DNA of 64,000 nt, from assembly GCA_036873755.1 (NCBI GenBank), contig JAVTVY010033801.1, forward strand, positions 1 to 64,000, in the 5' to 3' direction. Below, piece after piece: positions 33,918 to 43,839 of this stretch. How positions within the stretch are numbered: the first letter of the stretch is position 1; the number at the start of each line of letters is the position of its first letter. The stretch is from Hanleya hanleyi. Lineage: Eukaryota; Mollusca; Polyplacophora; Lepidopleurida; Hanleyidae. Below the pieces are notes generated by a model that was not told where the DNA came from, searched no databases, and saw nothing but the letters and a program-made list of their open reading frames with translations. Position numbers and translations under genes: made by a program.

Positions 33918-34321
33918 TGGAGGTGCCTTACGAGTGCGATGCACGCAGCTATATGGACTATTATGCCCAACAGGCCGGGGGTGGCTTTCCGGTTTTTAGT
34001 GGTGCACGCATGCAACGTGGACATGGACTGGGGAACATACTCGGGAGCATCGTCAAAACGTTCCTGCCCTTGGTGACGCGTGGGGTGAAAGCAATGGGCA
34101 AACAAGCGGTACGCAGTGGACTGCAAGTGGCCGGTGATGTCTTAGGGGGTACGGCACCCAAAGAATCCTTGAAACGGCGGGCCAAAGAAGCGGGAGGCGT
34201 CTTGGTGGCCAAAGCACAACGCACCGTAAGGAATAAAAGACCTGCCCCACCGAGACCACGCACCAGTCCACGACCCACCCAGCGACGACGCACATCGAAG
34301 ACCCGGGATATCTTTTCTTAA
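33917..34321 (+). CDS. Adenovirus pVI/pX-like minor virion protein
   Basis: Intact, 134 residues. After a short N-terminus (DARSYMDYYAQQAGGGFPVFSG) there is a glycine-containing sequence, QRGHGLGNILGSIVKTFLP, then an amphipathic region (VKAMGKQAVRSGLQVAGDVLGG) and a strongly basic, proline/arginine-rich tail. This layout is that of Polinton and adenovirus-like minor core/membrane-lytic proteins, which sit inside the capsid and help DNA condensation and endosome escape; such proteins are often matured by the virus protease. YYAQQAGGG and MQRGHGLG contain small-residue sites that the downstream protease might cleave, which is an inference. Start ATG overlaps the preceding stop, so translation is probably coupled. 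Confidence 0.85.
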   Translation: MEVPYECDARSYMDYYAQQAGGGFPVFSGARMQRGHGLGNILGSIVKTFLPLVTRGVKAMGKQAVRSGLQVAGDVLGGTAPKESLKRRAKEAGGVLVAKAQRTVRNKRPAPPRPRTSPRPTQRRRTSKTRDIFS

Positions 34322-34323
34322 AC

Positions 34324-35635
34324 ATGTCCTTGATCCACGCCGAGTCCTGCCCCTCCACCAACAGTGAATTTGATTTGTGGACCGTGCCGCCCACACAGAC
34401 CAGTGTCGAACAAGGATTATGGGTGGAGCATCTCCGCTGTCCAGCATCAACGCAACAGGGCCCATCGAGTTCACCATCAGTAATGCGGATACGGCCTATG
34501 TGGATTTAGCCCATACATACTTGCATGTGAAAGCCAAGATCGTCAATGGAGATGGCACCAGAATCGCCGACCAAGCAACGGTGGGCCCGACGAATCTCTG
34601 GCTGCACTCGATGTTTCAACAGGTGGATATTTTCTCAGCGACAAACTCATCAGTGACTCGACCAACACGTACCCCTATCGAGCCTACATCGAGACGCTGT
34701 TGTCGCATGGACGAGAGGCTAAAAAATCTCAACTGACAGCCGCTTTGTTCTACCAGGACAGAGCCGAGCACATGGGCGCAGAGAACGACAATACGGGATA
34801 TAGCAAACGGAAGGCTTTGACCGCGAACGGCGTCTCGGTGGATCTCATAGGTCGACTGCACGCAGATATGTTCATGCAAGACCGATACCTCTTGAACAAG
34901 ATCCCCATCAAAATCCGACTGATACGGGCGCCTCCGACCTTCGCTTTGATGGCCACTAACGTAGAGGCGCATGCAGCTGACTATAAGATTGTCATCGAAG
35001 ACGCAGTCCTGTATGTCCGAAAAGTGAAACCGAATCCAGCCGTTCGATTGGGATACATGAAAGCCTTGGAAACAAAACCAGCCCAGTACCCTATCCGACG
35101 TGTACAAACCAAAGTGTTCTCTGTGTCTGCTGGAAATATGAGCGCCAACAAAGAAAACCTGTTCCTGGGGGAACTACCCAAGCGATTGATCCTGGCCTGT
35201 GTGGAAAATACCAGTTTCAGTGGAGCCTACCCAGAGAATCCGTTTGACTTTAAACATTTCGGCATCAATTTTGTGGCCCTGCATGTGGATGGACAACAGG
35301 TGCCAGCCACGGCCTTAACCCCGAACTTTGGGCGCGCGAATTTCATTCGAGCCTATCAGAGCCTGTTTACAGCCACCGGTCAAATCAACCAGGACGAAGG
35401 GAATTTCATCAGTCGGGAGGACTACGGGAACGGATACACGTTGTTCTGTTTCGATTTGACCCCTACCTTAGAGAACGACCATCAGCTGGCCCTCGCCAAG
35501 CAAGGCAATTTACGGTTGGAAATCCACTTTCAACGAGCCCTCCGGAGCACCGTCAATGTGATCTGCTACGCCGAGTTTGACAACATCATTCAAGTGGACA
35601 AGGCGCGCAACGTGCTGTGTGACTTCTCCACCTAA
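34324..35635 (+). pseudogene. Double-jelly-roll major capsid protein (hexon), two frame breaks
   Basis: The largest virion gene, encoding the trimeric major capsid protein of Polintons. The first frame (34324 to about 34430) has FDLWTVPPTQTSVEQG; the second (to about 34633) has GPIEFTISNADTAYVDLAHTYL and NLWLHSMFQQVDIF; the third (to 35635) has STNTYPYRAYIETLLSHG, ALFYQDRAEHM, the middle IRLIRAP and YKIVIEDAVLYVRKVK, and the C-terminal LRLEIHFQRAL and NVICYAEFDNIIQVD. Both changes are -1; the second is at a T4 run (34630-34633), the first in a C/T-rich stretch near 34425-34436. Combined length is about 437 codons, toward the short end for the family. The gene follows the pVI-like gene by two bases. 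Confidence 0.92.
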
Positions 35636-35636
35636 C

Positions 35637-36110
35637 ATGGATACAGACCAGATAACCACCGTGCTGGAGAATGACCCAGAGACACGTATGGTGTTTCAAG
35701 GGGTGTTCGCCCGAGATGTGTTCCCATTAGACCGTATGTATCCTGCTGCTTACGTTCTCAACACGGACCCGATGGATCGGCCCGGTGAACATTGGGTGGC
35801 CGTGTACTTGACAGAAGCGCAGGGCGAATACTTTGACCCGTACGGCCTGCCACCCCGCCATCCCGATTTAACAGACTTCATGGATCAAGGCACAGAGACG
35901 TGGTGTTGGAACAGTCAAACGTTGCAAAGCCTGACCAGTAGCGTGTGCGGACAATATTGCTTGTTTTACCTGTACCATCGATGCCGGGGAAGACCCTTAT
36001 CTACCATCGTACAGATGTTTGACGAGTACCCCAAGGCCGAGGACCGCGATGTACTCGTATATGACTGGGCCGCCCATCATTTCAATGTACAAGCCCCGTT
36101 CTGGGCTTGA
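35637..36110 (+). CDS. Adenain-like cysteine protease (virion maturation)
   Basis: Intact, 157 residues, starting two bases after the capsid stop (the in-frame upstream codons belong to the capsid gene). Catalytic residues are visible: His52 in GEHWVAVY, the acidic residue Asp67 in YFDPYG, Gln97, and Cys104 in SSVCGQYCLFYL, with the Gln-to-Cys spacing of seven seen in adenovirus proteases. Length and order match Polinton proteases (C5/Ulp1 clan). It probably cleaves the pVI-like protein and other virion components. The last codons (FNVQAPFWA) are encoded by the first unit of a tandem repeat that continues past the stop (36080-36254). Confidence 0.93.
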   Translation: MDTDQITTVLENDPETRMVFQGVFARDVFPLDRMYPAAYVLNTDPMDRPGEHWVAVYLTEAQGEYFDPYGLPPRHPDLTDFMDQGTETWCWNSQTLQSLTSSVCGQYCLFYLYHRCRGRPLSTIVQMFDEYPKAEDRDVLVYDWAAHHFNVQAPFWA

Positions 36111-36254
36111 ATTCTTTCAATGTACACACGCCCGCTGTTCTGGGCTTAAGTTTACAAGCCCCCTCTTCTGGGCTTCAGTTCTTTCAATGTACAAGCCCGC
36201 TGTTCTGCGCTTCAGTTCTTTCAATGTACAAGCCCCTTGTTCTGGGCTTCAGTT
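36080..36254 (+). repeat. 37-bp minisatellite seeded by the protease 3' end
   Basis: Five imperfect units of about 37 bp (one shortened) built from TTTCAATGTACAAGCCC, TTCTGGGCTT and CAGTTC. The first unit is the protease C-terminal coding sequence including its TGA; the others extend into the 3' untranslated region. Confidence 0.8.
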
Positions 36255-36290
36255 TTCACGTGGTTGTTCTCACGTTGTTGTTGTTCACTG

Positions 36291-36296
36291 AATAAA
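36291..36296 (+). terminator. PolyA signal of the capsid/protease transcript
   Basis: AATAAA follows the minisatellite 180 bases after the protease stop, and is faced at 36333-36338 by a minus-strand AATAAA, marking convergent transcription. Confidence 0.6.
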
Positions 36297-36332
36297 AAAT
36301 GAGATCTCACCAAAAAACCCTGTCTTGTGTGT

Positions 36333-36338
36333 TTTATT
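36333..36338 (-). terminator. PolyA signal of the minus-strand small gene
   Basis: TTTATT on the plus strand is AATAAA on the minus strand, 45 bases past the stop of the small frame at 36383-36514. Confidence 0.45.
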
Positions 36339-36382
36339 CATAATACATAAATGCCCAATGTGGAGATTCAGTCAAACTGAAA

Positions 36383-36514
36383 TCAGTGGTGTAGGATGGG
36401 GCCAAAATGTAACCCATCAATGTTAGAATGCAAGAGCACTATAGTAAAATAGAGAGCCAATGAAATCAGCCCACAGACCAAGTACGTGTTTTGGTCTAGG
36501 TTTGGAGCGGCCAT
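36383..36514 (-). CDS. Putative small single-pass membrane protein
   Basis: A 43-residue frame starting MAAPNLDQNTY, then one hydrophobic segment (LVCGLISLALYFTIVLL) and a short polar tail. The start at 36514 is preferred because it has a good context (GAAATGGCC) and lies downstream, on the minus strand, of CCAAT and a TATA-like TTTTAAAATA (36590-36625); the frame itself is open further upstream to 36817, into the right inverted repeat. A minus-strand polyA signal follows. It would be the only leftward gene of the element. Very short frames with hydrophobic content arise by chance, so this is tentative. Confidence 0.4.
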   Translation of the reverse strand: MAAPNLDQNTYLVCGLISLALYFTIVLLHSNIDGLHFGPILHH

Positions 36515-36714
36515 TTCATTGAGGTGCGTGTAAAGGAAGACGGTGAGAGAAGACTCGTCCAACACGTATAGATTAAGTTTATTACTATAAGTTCTATGTA
36601 TTTTAAAATCGCTGATTGGTCCAAATGGAACTGCCCATCCTTCCCAGGTTAATTTACAATTCCCTTTTCTTTGACCTTTTGATCCGACATGCTTCCGCGC
36701 ACTGCCGGTGATGA
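36515..36714 (-). promoter_or_regulatory. Possible leftward promoter region beside the right inverted repeat
   Basis: On the minus strand this has GGACCAATCAGCG (a CCAAT box) followed by TTTTAAAATACATAG, then about 85 bases to the ATG at 36514. It adjoins the GC-rich inner edge of the inverted repeat. Confidence 0.35.
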
Positions 36715-36734
36715 CGCGCACTTCCGGAGAACCC

Positions 36735-36792
36735 GCGCGCGCGCGCTGCGGCCGGGCCGGGCCGGGCGGGCCGGGGCCGGGCCGGGGCCGAG
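36735..36792 (+). repeat. CG-dinucleotide and G-run tract at the inner edge of the right arm
   Basis: CGCGCGCGCG is followed by repeated GGGCC/GGGGCC with at least four G-runs of three or more within 35 bases (36751-36786), a sequence able to form a G-quadruplex and Z-DNA. The left arm (27740-27800) has a shorter, rearranged version. Confidence 0.7.
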
Positions 36793-37528
36793 AAAGTTGG
36801 AGGTCGTGTTTGAGCATTCACCCAAACCGGAAGTGACGTCATGCAGACCCACCAAACCACGTGAATGTTAGTCCAGGTGGATGCTGCCCCACCTAGGCTT
36901 CACATGGATACCGCACTCGACACAATGGGCCCATGAGGGGCCCACCTAGACCCCAAACACGTCTATGTCCATACCCTTGGGCTACCGCGCATGCGCAGAA
37001 TGACCCTATGTCTACCCCACATCCACACCATCAGAGGCTCCATTACCTAGGCTTCACATGGATACCTCACACGACCCATTCGAACCGTGAATAGCCCATC
37101 TCTAACCCAAACACACCCACACACCCCCCAAAATGCCTGTTTTCTCTACTACGACCAGGCTGCGCATGCGCAGACTGTTGACAACGTACGAACCATTAGT
37201 ATAGTCAAGTGCTCCTCCATGAGAGCTTCAAAATAAGACCTCATACGACACCATTGGACCACCAGGGACTCACCTGGACTCCAACATATCCACCCCGTAT
37301 GGATTTATACATACATTGGGCTTATATCCCAGTATATGGGTCTATATGAGCCTACCCAGGCCTCGGTGACTTTTTTCAAAAATTTCATCGTTTCGTGCCG
37401 GGACACTTCCTATCGTGTTCTAAATGACGAGACTAAGAAAACAAATCCAAACAACCATACCGCAAATGTCTAGAAGTGGGTTTCCCAGTGGGACAAACAT
37501 TGGTGCTATACCCCCAGTATGGGACTAT

Positions 37529-37804
37529 AATAACTTATAATAACTTTTTTATTGACACATCAACGCAGTCAGCAGACTGGTAATATAGTCATACAAATAA
37601 GAAGAACAAGTTGCCAAACATGACAGATGAATACAAGAGGAATAAAAGCAATATTCACATGACGCAAAGCTGACATAATTCAATAACCTTAGGCCCTATC
37701 AATCTGACACATGTATATATACTATTAGCTTGATATGATCCGGATATTTCACACTGCATGAAGGAAATTATTGATCTCGTAACTTTTCGCAAGCAAGCAA
37801 GAGT
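37529..37804 (-). mobile_element. Short insertion in the right inverted repeat, probably a LINE/SINE 3' end
   Basis: Interrupts the block ...AGTATGGGACTAT/ATGGGTCTATATGGG that is continuous in the left arm. On the minus strand it ends CAATAAAAAAGTTATTATAAGTTATT, that is an AATAAA signal followed by a short repetitive tail, as in 5'-truncated retroposons. No coding remains. No clean target duplication was found. Confidence 0.55.
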
Positions 37805-39015
37805 ATGGGTCTATATGGGTCTCGGTGACTTTTTTCAAAAATTTCACCGATTCGCTCCGCGACACTTCCTATCATGTTTGTCTTGACGAGACTAAGAAAA
37901 CAAATCCAAACAACCATACCGCAAATGTATAGAAGTAGGTTTCCCAGTGGGACAAACATTGGTGCTATACCCCCAGTATGGGACTATATGGGTCTCGGTG
38001 ACTTTTTTCAAAAATTTCACCGTTTCGCTCCGCGACACTTCCTATCGTGTTCTAAATGACGAGACTAAGAAAACGAGACCCCACAACCTATATTGTTGTC
38101 GAGATGTCGAGAAGTAGGTTTCCCAGGATGGTCCTATACCCCCCATACCCCATATAGGCATTTTCCCGTAATTTAGGATAAAGTCCGTGTTCCGTATTTT
38201 TTCAGGAAAATTTGTACATACACCCACCCTGGAACTAGGGGGAGATAACTCTATTGATAGGCAAGCCCCGTTAAGCCCGGCGACCTATATACCCCCCATA
38301 CCCCATATAGGCATTTTCCCGGATTTTTCGATAAAGTCCGTGTTCCGGTGGGGTTTTTTTCAGGAAAAATTTTACATGCACCCACCCATGACTGGATGCC
38401 CCTTCACATAGGCTTCACATTGATACCTCACTCGACCCCATTGGAGCATTAGGGGCTCCCCTAGATCCCAACACGTCTATTTTCATACCCTTTGGCCACC
38501 GCGCATGCGCAGAATGCCGATATTTCAACCCCACACCCAGTCCATGAGATGCCCCTTCACGAATGCTTCACATGGATACCTCACTCGACCCCATTGGCCC
38601 ATTAGGGGCTCCCCTAGCTCCAAAACGTATATTTTCATACCCTTTGGCCACCGCGCATGCGCAGAATGCCGATATTTCAACCCCACACCCAGCCCATTAG
38701 ATGCCCCTTCACGAATGCTTCACTTTGATACCTCACTCGACCCAATCGGACCATGCGGCGTATTTCCAGTCTAGGGACTACTTTTTCTCCGCGGAAGCTT
38801 TCTTCCGCGACCGCATCACCGCCAGACCGCATCACCGCGGAGAAATACATCCCCTTTTCCACAAAATTCAAGATGGCGGCCAAACTCTGGCAGATCGAGT
38901 TGTCTGCCTTGCGTCCAGAGTGTACAGATGGCGCTACTAGTTCCTCCTCAAAGCCTCCCCGTGACGTCACTACATCCGAGTGAAAGTTGGCTCGAAAGTG
39001 GTACACTATACTACT

Positions 39016-39021
39016 CATGAT
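39016..39021. repeat. Polinton target-site duplication, right (CATGAT)
   Basis: Perfect match to 25789-25794; the unoccupied paralogous site at 8360-8365 has it once. Confidence 0.93.
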
Positions 39022-39257
39022 ATCTTAACCATTTTGTAAACTGTTATCGTTCGAGACTACAGGAATACTTTACGTGAACGCATTTAGAGTTTTATTTCCT
39101 GTTACTTCAACTGTACTACATGTATATTTTATTACCATTCCCTATCCATTACGTATGTTATGTACAACTGTAGTATCTGTTCTGGGATATAATTAGGTGT
39201 AATTTATTTCTCTTAATCTCCGCAGACCTCGGCACACTGGTTTGTTATACTCATATT
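39022..39257. repeat. Repeat segment B, copy 3, right part
   Basis: Continues segment B after the Polinton: TTTATTTCCTGTTACTTCAA, ATTACGTATGTTATGTACA and CAGACCTCGGCACACTGG match 8440-8595. Confidence 0.65.
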
Positions 39258-42200
39258 AGTCCATGGGCCAGAGTCGAAACTGGTACCATCTGAGGTGGCA
39301 AATTCTAGTAATGTCTTTTGAAGAAGTATATGAATGTAGATGTTACCCATATGTGATAACCGTTGCAGATCGGTAGCTTAAGGGTAGTATACTAAGCCTT
39401 TTCAAGCCTACCCCTTTCTCGCTTCTAAATCCAAACTTGAGGGGTGGGGTAGGGTCCTTCGGATATTTTTCATATGCTTCCCTCTAGAGATCTAAAATTT
39501 CGCACACTTTGGACATAGGTGCTCTTCTATTAAAACAAGTAAACATCATGTCACATAAGCATTTGGTGACGTCACAGTGATGACCAAGTGAGCCATATAT
39601 TCTCATTTTTGTCCATTTTTAAATTGATTTTTTCAAATTCTGCTGGTACTACATAGCATGGCAGATTCAATTCATGTTCATTGAAGAGGTATTTCTATGT
39701 AGATGTTACCCGTATGTGATAACAGTTGCAGATCGGCAACTTATGGGAAGTTATAGCACACTTTCAGAAGCCTATCCCGCCCCATTCTGAACCCAAATAT
39801 GGGTGGTGGGTTATGGTTTCTCGAATATTTTTATCATTCTCGCCGCTAGAGGGCTGAAATTTTCCACACATTACATTTAAGTCCTTGTTTAAAAAAAAAC
39901 AGTAAACAGAAATGAACAAAATCCCTTGATGACGTCACTATGACGTCATAAATCGGAAAACCAGTTTTTGCCGGCCTTTCAGTCTATTTTCAATACATAC
40001 TTCCTATTTAGTTGATACCATTTGAGGTAGCAGATTCCACCAATGTTTCCTAAAGTGATATTATTATGTAGTTGCTACCCTTTGAAGATCAGTTAGCTTA
40101 AGGGTAATTATAGCTCGTTTTATAAAACCGGACTTTATCCTTACTCCAAGTCAAACATTGTAGGTGTCAGAGTATGACCCACCAGATATTTTCTTCAAAC
40201 CTATGTCTAAAGGGTTAAACGATTTTACCCTATACATTTTAGTCCTATGCTATTATAAAATGCTAAATAATATGATAAAACGTTCAACTACATCGTCGTA
40301 TCTCGCCGGAGTGACACATATATCTTTTTCATTATAAGTGTTTGTGAGCTGGAGGTGTTGTTCCGATTTTTGGGGGAATGAGGACAGTAAAATTAAAATG
40401 ATATCCCATCCATTAAATAATATTAGGTTCTTCTATGCAAAAACGTGCCAAACGATGTGAGTGCGGGGCAAATGTAACTCATCGTAATGTTGAATAAAAA
40501 TGGACTACCGATTGCTGTGTGTCCACCCCAAATACATACTGGGAACTTGGTAATATCCCGCCACAGCGTGAGAACTTGAATGTGTATTAAGAACGAAACC
40601 AGAATCTTGTTGGCAGGAGTAAAATATCGAATATGCGACAGGTATAGAGTGCTATAACATCAGCGTGGGCGATTGAAAGCATACGCGCTGTTCGGGTCAA
40701 GTTTTCAACGTAGATAAACTCAGGTAACTTCACCACCGCGTTTTGATGCGGTATTATATAGGGTACAGCCAGTGGATGGAAGAGATAAAGGAATTGTATA
40801 AGATTTAACTACCAAAGCCACCAAGAATTCAAATCTGGAGACTATTCTGTTCAATTCAATAAAATGCGTCTGACTGTTTTTTTTTCAGAAGGATATCATT
40901 TCTAACCATAATTGCATGGTATGTGATGTAAAATGCATATCAAACTATTGCACCAATCCAGAAACGAAAATTTTCAAAAGTATTGATGAGGCTGTATGAA
41001 GATTTTAGTACACAAACAATATGAACGTTCAACCAGATTTGATGATATGAAACGAACATCATAATGTCTTTAATTTCAGCATCATTTCAAACGGTTTTCA
41101 ATTTTATTTGCCTAAAATACTACCTTGCTATGCCTGTTTAGAATTTTGTGTTATTAGTGTTTGGGTAAGGGCTTTCGACTATTGATGCAGACATTCCATA
41201 AGAGTCCAACATGATTGTATCACCATCACAAATCTCTAGAACCGACTGTATGCAGGAAAATGTGCAATTAAGACATGTTGGTTTGATGATCCTGGTGGTT
41301 TACTGATGCAAGGATCATTCATCATTTATATAATGGTATATAGCTCAACCTATCACAGACCCGATTTCAAAGGATTTAGCTGCATTCAACTTCTGAACAT
41401 TTTTTTCAAACTGCCTGGTCATCCATGTGTCAAATTTTAAGGCAAATCATTTCACCATAATGGTACATGGGCAGTTAGTTTAAGTGGAAGTGAAATAATT
41501 CCTGGGCATTGTTATCGAACTATCCGCCAATGCAGCTGACGATATAGGCATAGCCTCTGCATCAACGCTGGCATTTTTCATGTTCCACTAGAGATTTTAG
41601 CAGAATATATGATACTCCCTTTCAGCAACTATCCCAGTCGAGTATGGTCACAGCCTGTTAGTCCAGTTTCAGGTTTGCGGCATTTCACAATCGAGTATCA
41701 ATCCGATTGTTGACGAAGCCTATGACGACGTTACCACGTATGCATAGTTCTCTTAACATACTCGTTTATATACATTTAGGTGCGAATCATCATAGCGAAT
41801 ACCATGGACTACCTTAACACTCATGAGACGAGTTGACATTCTTTTAAACAGCTAAATATGAAGTGGTCTTGTGGCGCTTATGCTCGGCTGTAATGCCGAA
41901 TGACGCACACTGGGATTCTGACCTCAGCGTCGGACCCCTGTGACCGTTGATCAAAGCAAAGCGAAACACTTGATTGGCTGACAGAGTAGGCGACGTCATT
42001 CATGAATTATTTACGTTTGTCAAGGCCGTTTGCCAGGGCTCCCAACAGTAGAAGAGATAGGGGAAGTGAATGATCTTGTAGCCGGGGTGGAATCACCAAG
42101 GAATTACCTTTTTGGTGTCTTGAATATCTTACCACCATCAGATTCCTCGGTAGGTCTATCATGTGTGTTTTAATACGATATGAATACTCTAACACGTTAT

Positions 42201-43809
42201 TGATGGTATGAGATTTTCTGCATTTCTATCTTCTTTTGCAATCTCTGGAAGAGGCACTTGAGCATGCATTTATGCAGCTCCCAGCAGACAGCAGCTTTCA
42301 GGGGATGATGCCCAGATGCAATAGTGGCATCACTATCTTCTGCAAAGCGTTAGAAGGGCAATTTTTGTGCATTTTAAGAAGCAAACATGGCATTTCAAAT
42401 ACAGATATCTACCAAATATGACCATCTTTAGCTATGAAACAAATTTGCAGGCGGCACCATCGAGTGGATCATCCGTTAATCACTCTTGCATGACAAAAGC
42501 ATAAAATATGATGGGATGCCACGAAAGACCAACCTGTATTAGCAAACAATCGGGGACCAAGATAGAAAGAAAGGGTAACGTCTTAGACATGATGCAAATT
42601 CTAAGATGGCCAGCAGTAGCTCATTACAATGAGTGACATGTTGTAGTATTTGTAAATTTAGAAGGTATTTGTATTCATCGCCGAATATGGTAGATTAAGA
42701 GGAAAATTCCATTTCGTCAGATTCATACCAATAATGACAGAAGAACAAAATCCCAAAATTCGATCAAAATTATCATCATTATTATTCAGCCACAGTGACG
42801 TCATGACAGCATCAAATGAAGGTTTCAATGGATGCTTCGATGAAAAAGGGCATGGAGGTTCAGGTTGGAAATTTTCAGCTCTCTAATCATAATGGAAATA
42901 TGAGAATCCAGAAGGGTCCAGAAAATGTACTATAACAACCCATAAACTACCGATATACAACGGCTATCACACATGGATAGTATGCATGCAAATACCCCTT
43001 ACAAAATATGAACCGAATCTTTTACCTCAAGATATACCAGCAAAATTGGAAAAACATATTGAAAATAACAAAAAATTGAAAAACAAATTATTGTTCATGT
43101 TATGACGTCTATTTGACGTAAAAAAATGATCATTTCAAACCAGGTTAACTTGTTTAGGTACGCGTATAGCTCATGTGCAGAAGGGGGGGAAGTTATAGCT
43201 CTCTGTCAAGAGGAATAATTAAAATATCCAAGAAATCATACCCCATCCCCCAAATTTGAGTTTAAAATGTGATGGGAGAGGGTTCAGAAGGTGTGCCATA
43301 ACTACCACTACGCTACTAATCTGCATGCATTATCCCATATGGGCAAAATCTACATAAAAATGCCTCTTCAATAACATTTACCAAAGTTGATATGTCACAT
43401 GGTGCCAACAGAATTGGAAAAACAATTAAAAAACTAACTAAAATTTCGATAATAACTGCTGCGACATGTTATAACGTCACTATGACGTGACAAAATCGCA
43501 ATATTAAGATAAGCTAAGTTGTGCCATTGAACCAGGCCCTGCCCCCAAAGTATGTAAAGTTTCAGCTCTCCAGCGACAGAAATGACTAATATATCCGAGG
43601 AAGCATTCCCCTGCTCCCATTGTTGAATTCGGAATACGGGCAGGGGCGGGGTTAAGAAAGTGTGTGTTGTTATCCTTAAGCTACCGATCTGCAACGATTA
43701 TCACATATGGATAACATCTACATGCATGTACCTTTTCGAAAAACATTACTAGAATTTGCCACCTCGAGTGGTACCGATCGGTGAAATTTGGGGTCTTGGC
43801 CCATGGACT
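39258..43809. mobile_element. 4.5-kb foldback-type element with tandemly repeated arms
   Basis: The ends are inverted (AGTCCATGGGCC at 39258 and GGCCCATGGACT ending at 43809). The left arm contains three diverged units of roughly 370-400 bp (starting near 39283, 39640 and 40015), each with a GTAGATGTTACCC...ATGTGATAAC...GCAGATCGG-AGCTTA block, a gene-like GAGGG(C/T)TGAAATTT block and TGACGTCA sites; the right arm has the same units inverted (near 43660-43780, 43330-43430 and 42940-43050). The middle (about 40870-42600) has no recognisable transposase. Long arms made of tandem repeats are typical of foldback elements. No target duplication was clear. The corresponding position in repeat unit 1 (about 8590) lacks it. 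Confidence 0.7.
40300..42600. other. Interior of the foldback element, no gene recognised
   Basis: Only short open frames (42007-42195 minus and 42236-42421 plus, about 60 codons each) with no motif. If a transposase ever existed here it has been lost. Confidence 0.4.
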
Positions 43810-43839
43810 ATATATAATTGTAATGTAATGTCAGCTCTC

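Larger units (their letters stand above)
25795..39015. mobile_element. Polinton/Maverick (adintovirus-like) element without DNA polymerase B
   Basis: A complete 13,221-bp element: 5'-AGTAGT...ACTACT-3' ends, long terminal inverted repeats, a 6-bp target duplication, and a gene set of integrase, packaging ATPase, major and minor capsid proteins, pVI/pX-like protein and adenain-like protease. These are the virion and integration genes of Polintons. The usual protein-primed DNA polymerase B gene (around 3 kb) is not present: every stretch over 400 bp between 27.8 and 36.7 kb is already occupied by other genes or by non-coding DNA without polymerase-like frames. Six genes carry frame breaks or stops. 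The core is much richer in G and C than the surrounding DNA, consistent with separate origin. Confidence 0.95.
36715..39015 (-). repeat. Polinton right terminal inverted repeat
   Basis: Inverted counterpart of 25795-27816 with the same tandem modules and four TGCGCATGCGC-type palindromes (36987, 37161, 38501, 38653). Two differences stand out: a 276-bp insertion at 37529-37804 that the left copy lacks, and a more expanded GGGCC-type tract at the inner edge (36750-36790). Scattered substitutions show that the two arms have diverged slightly since integration. Confidence 0.93.

Noticed and set aside
34616..35107. Minus-strand open frame of 163 codons
   Set aside because: Antisense to the major capsid gene, with no independent motif.
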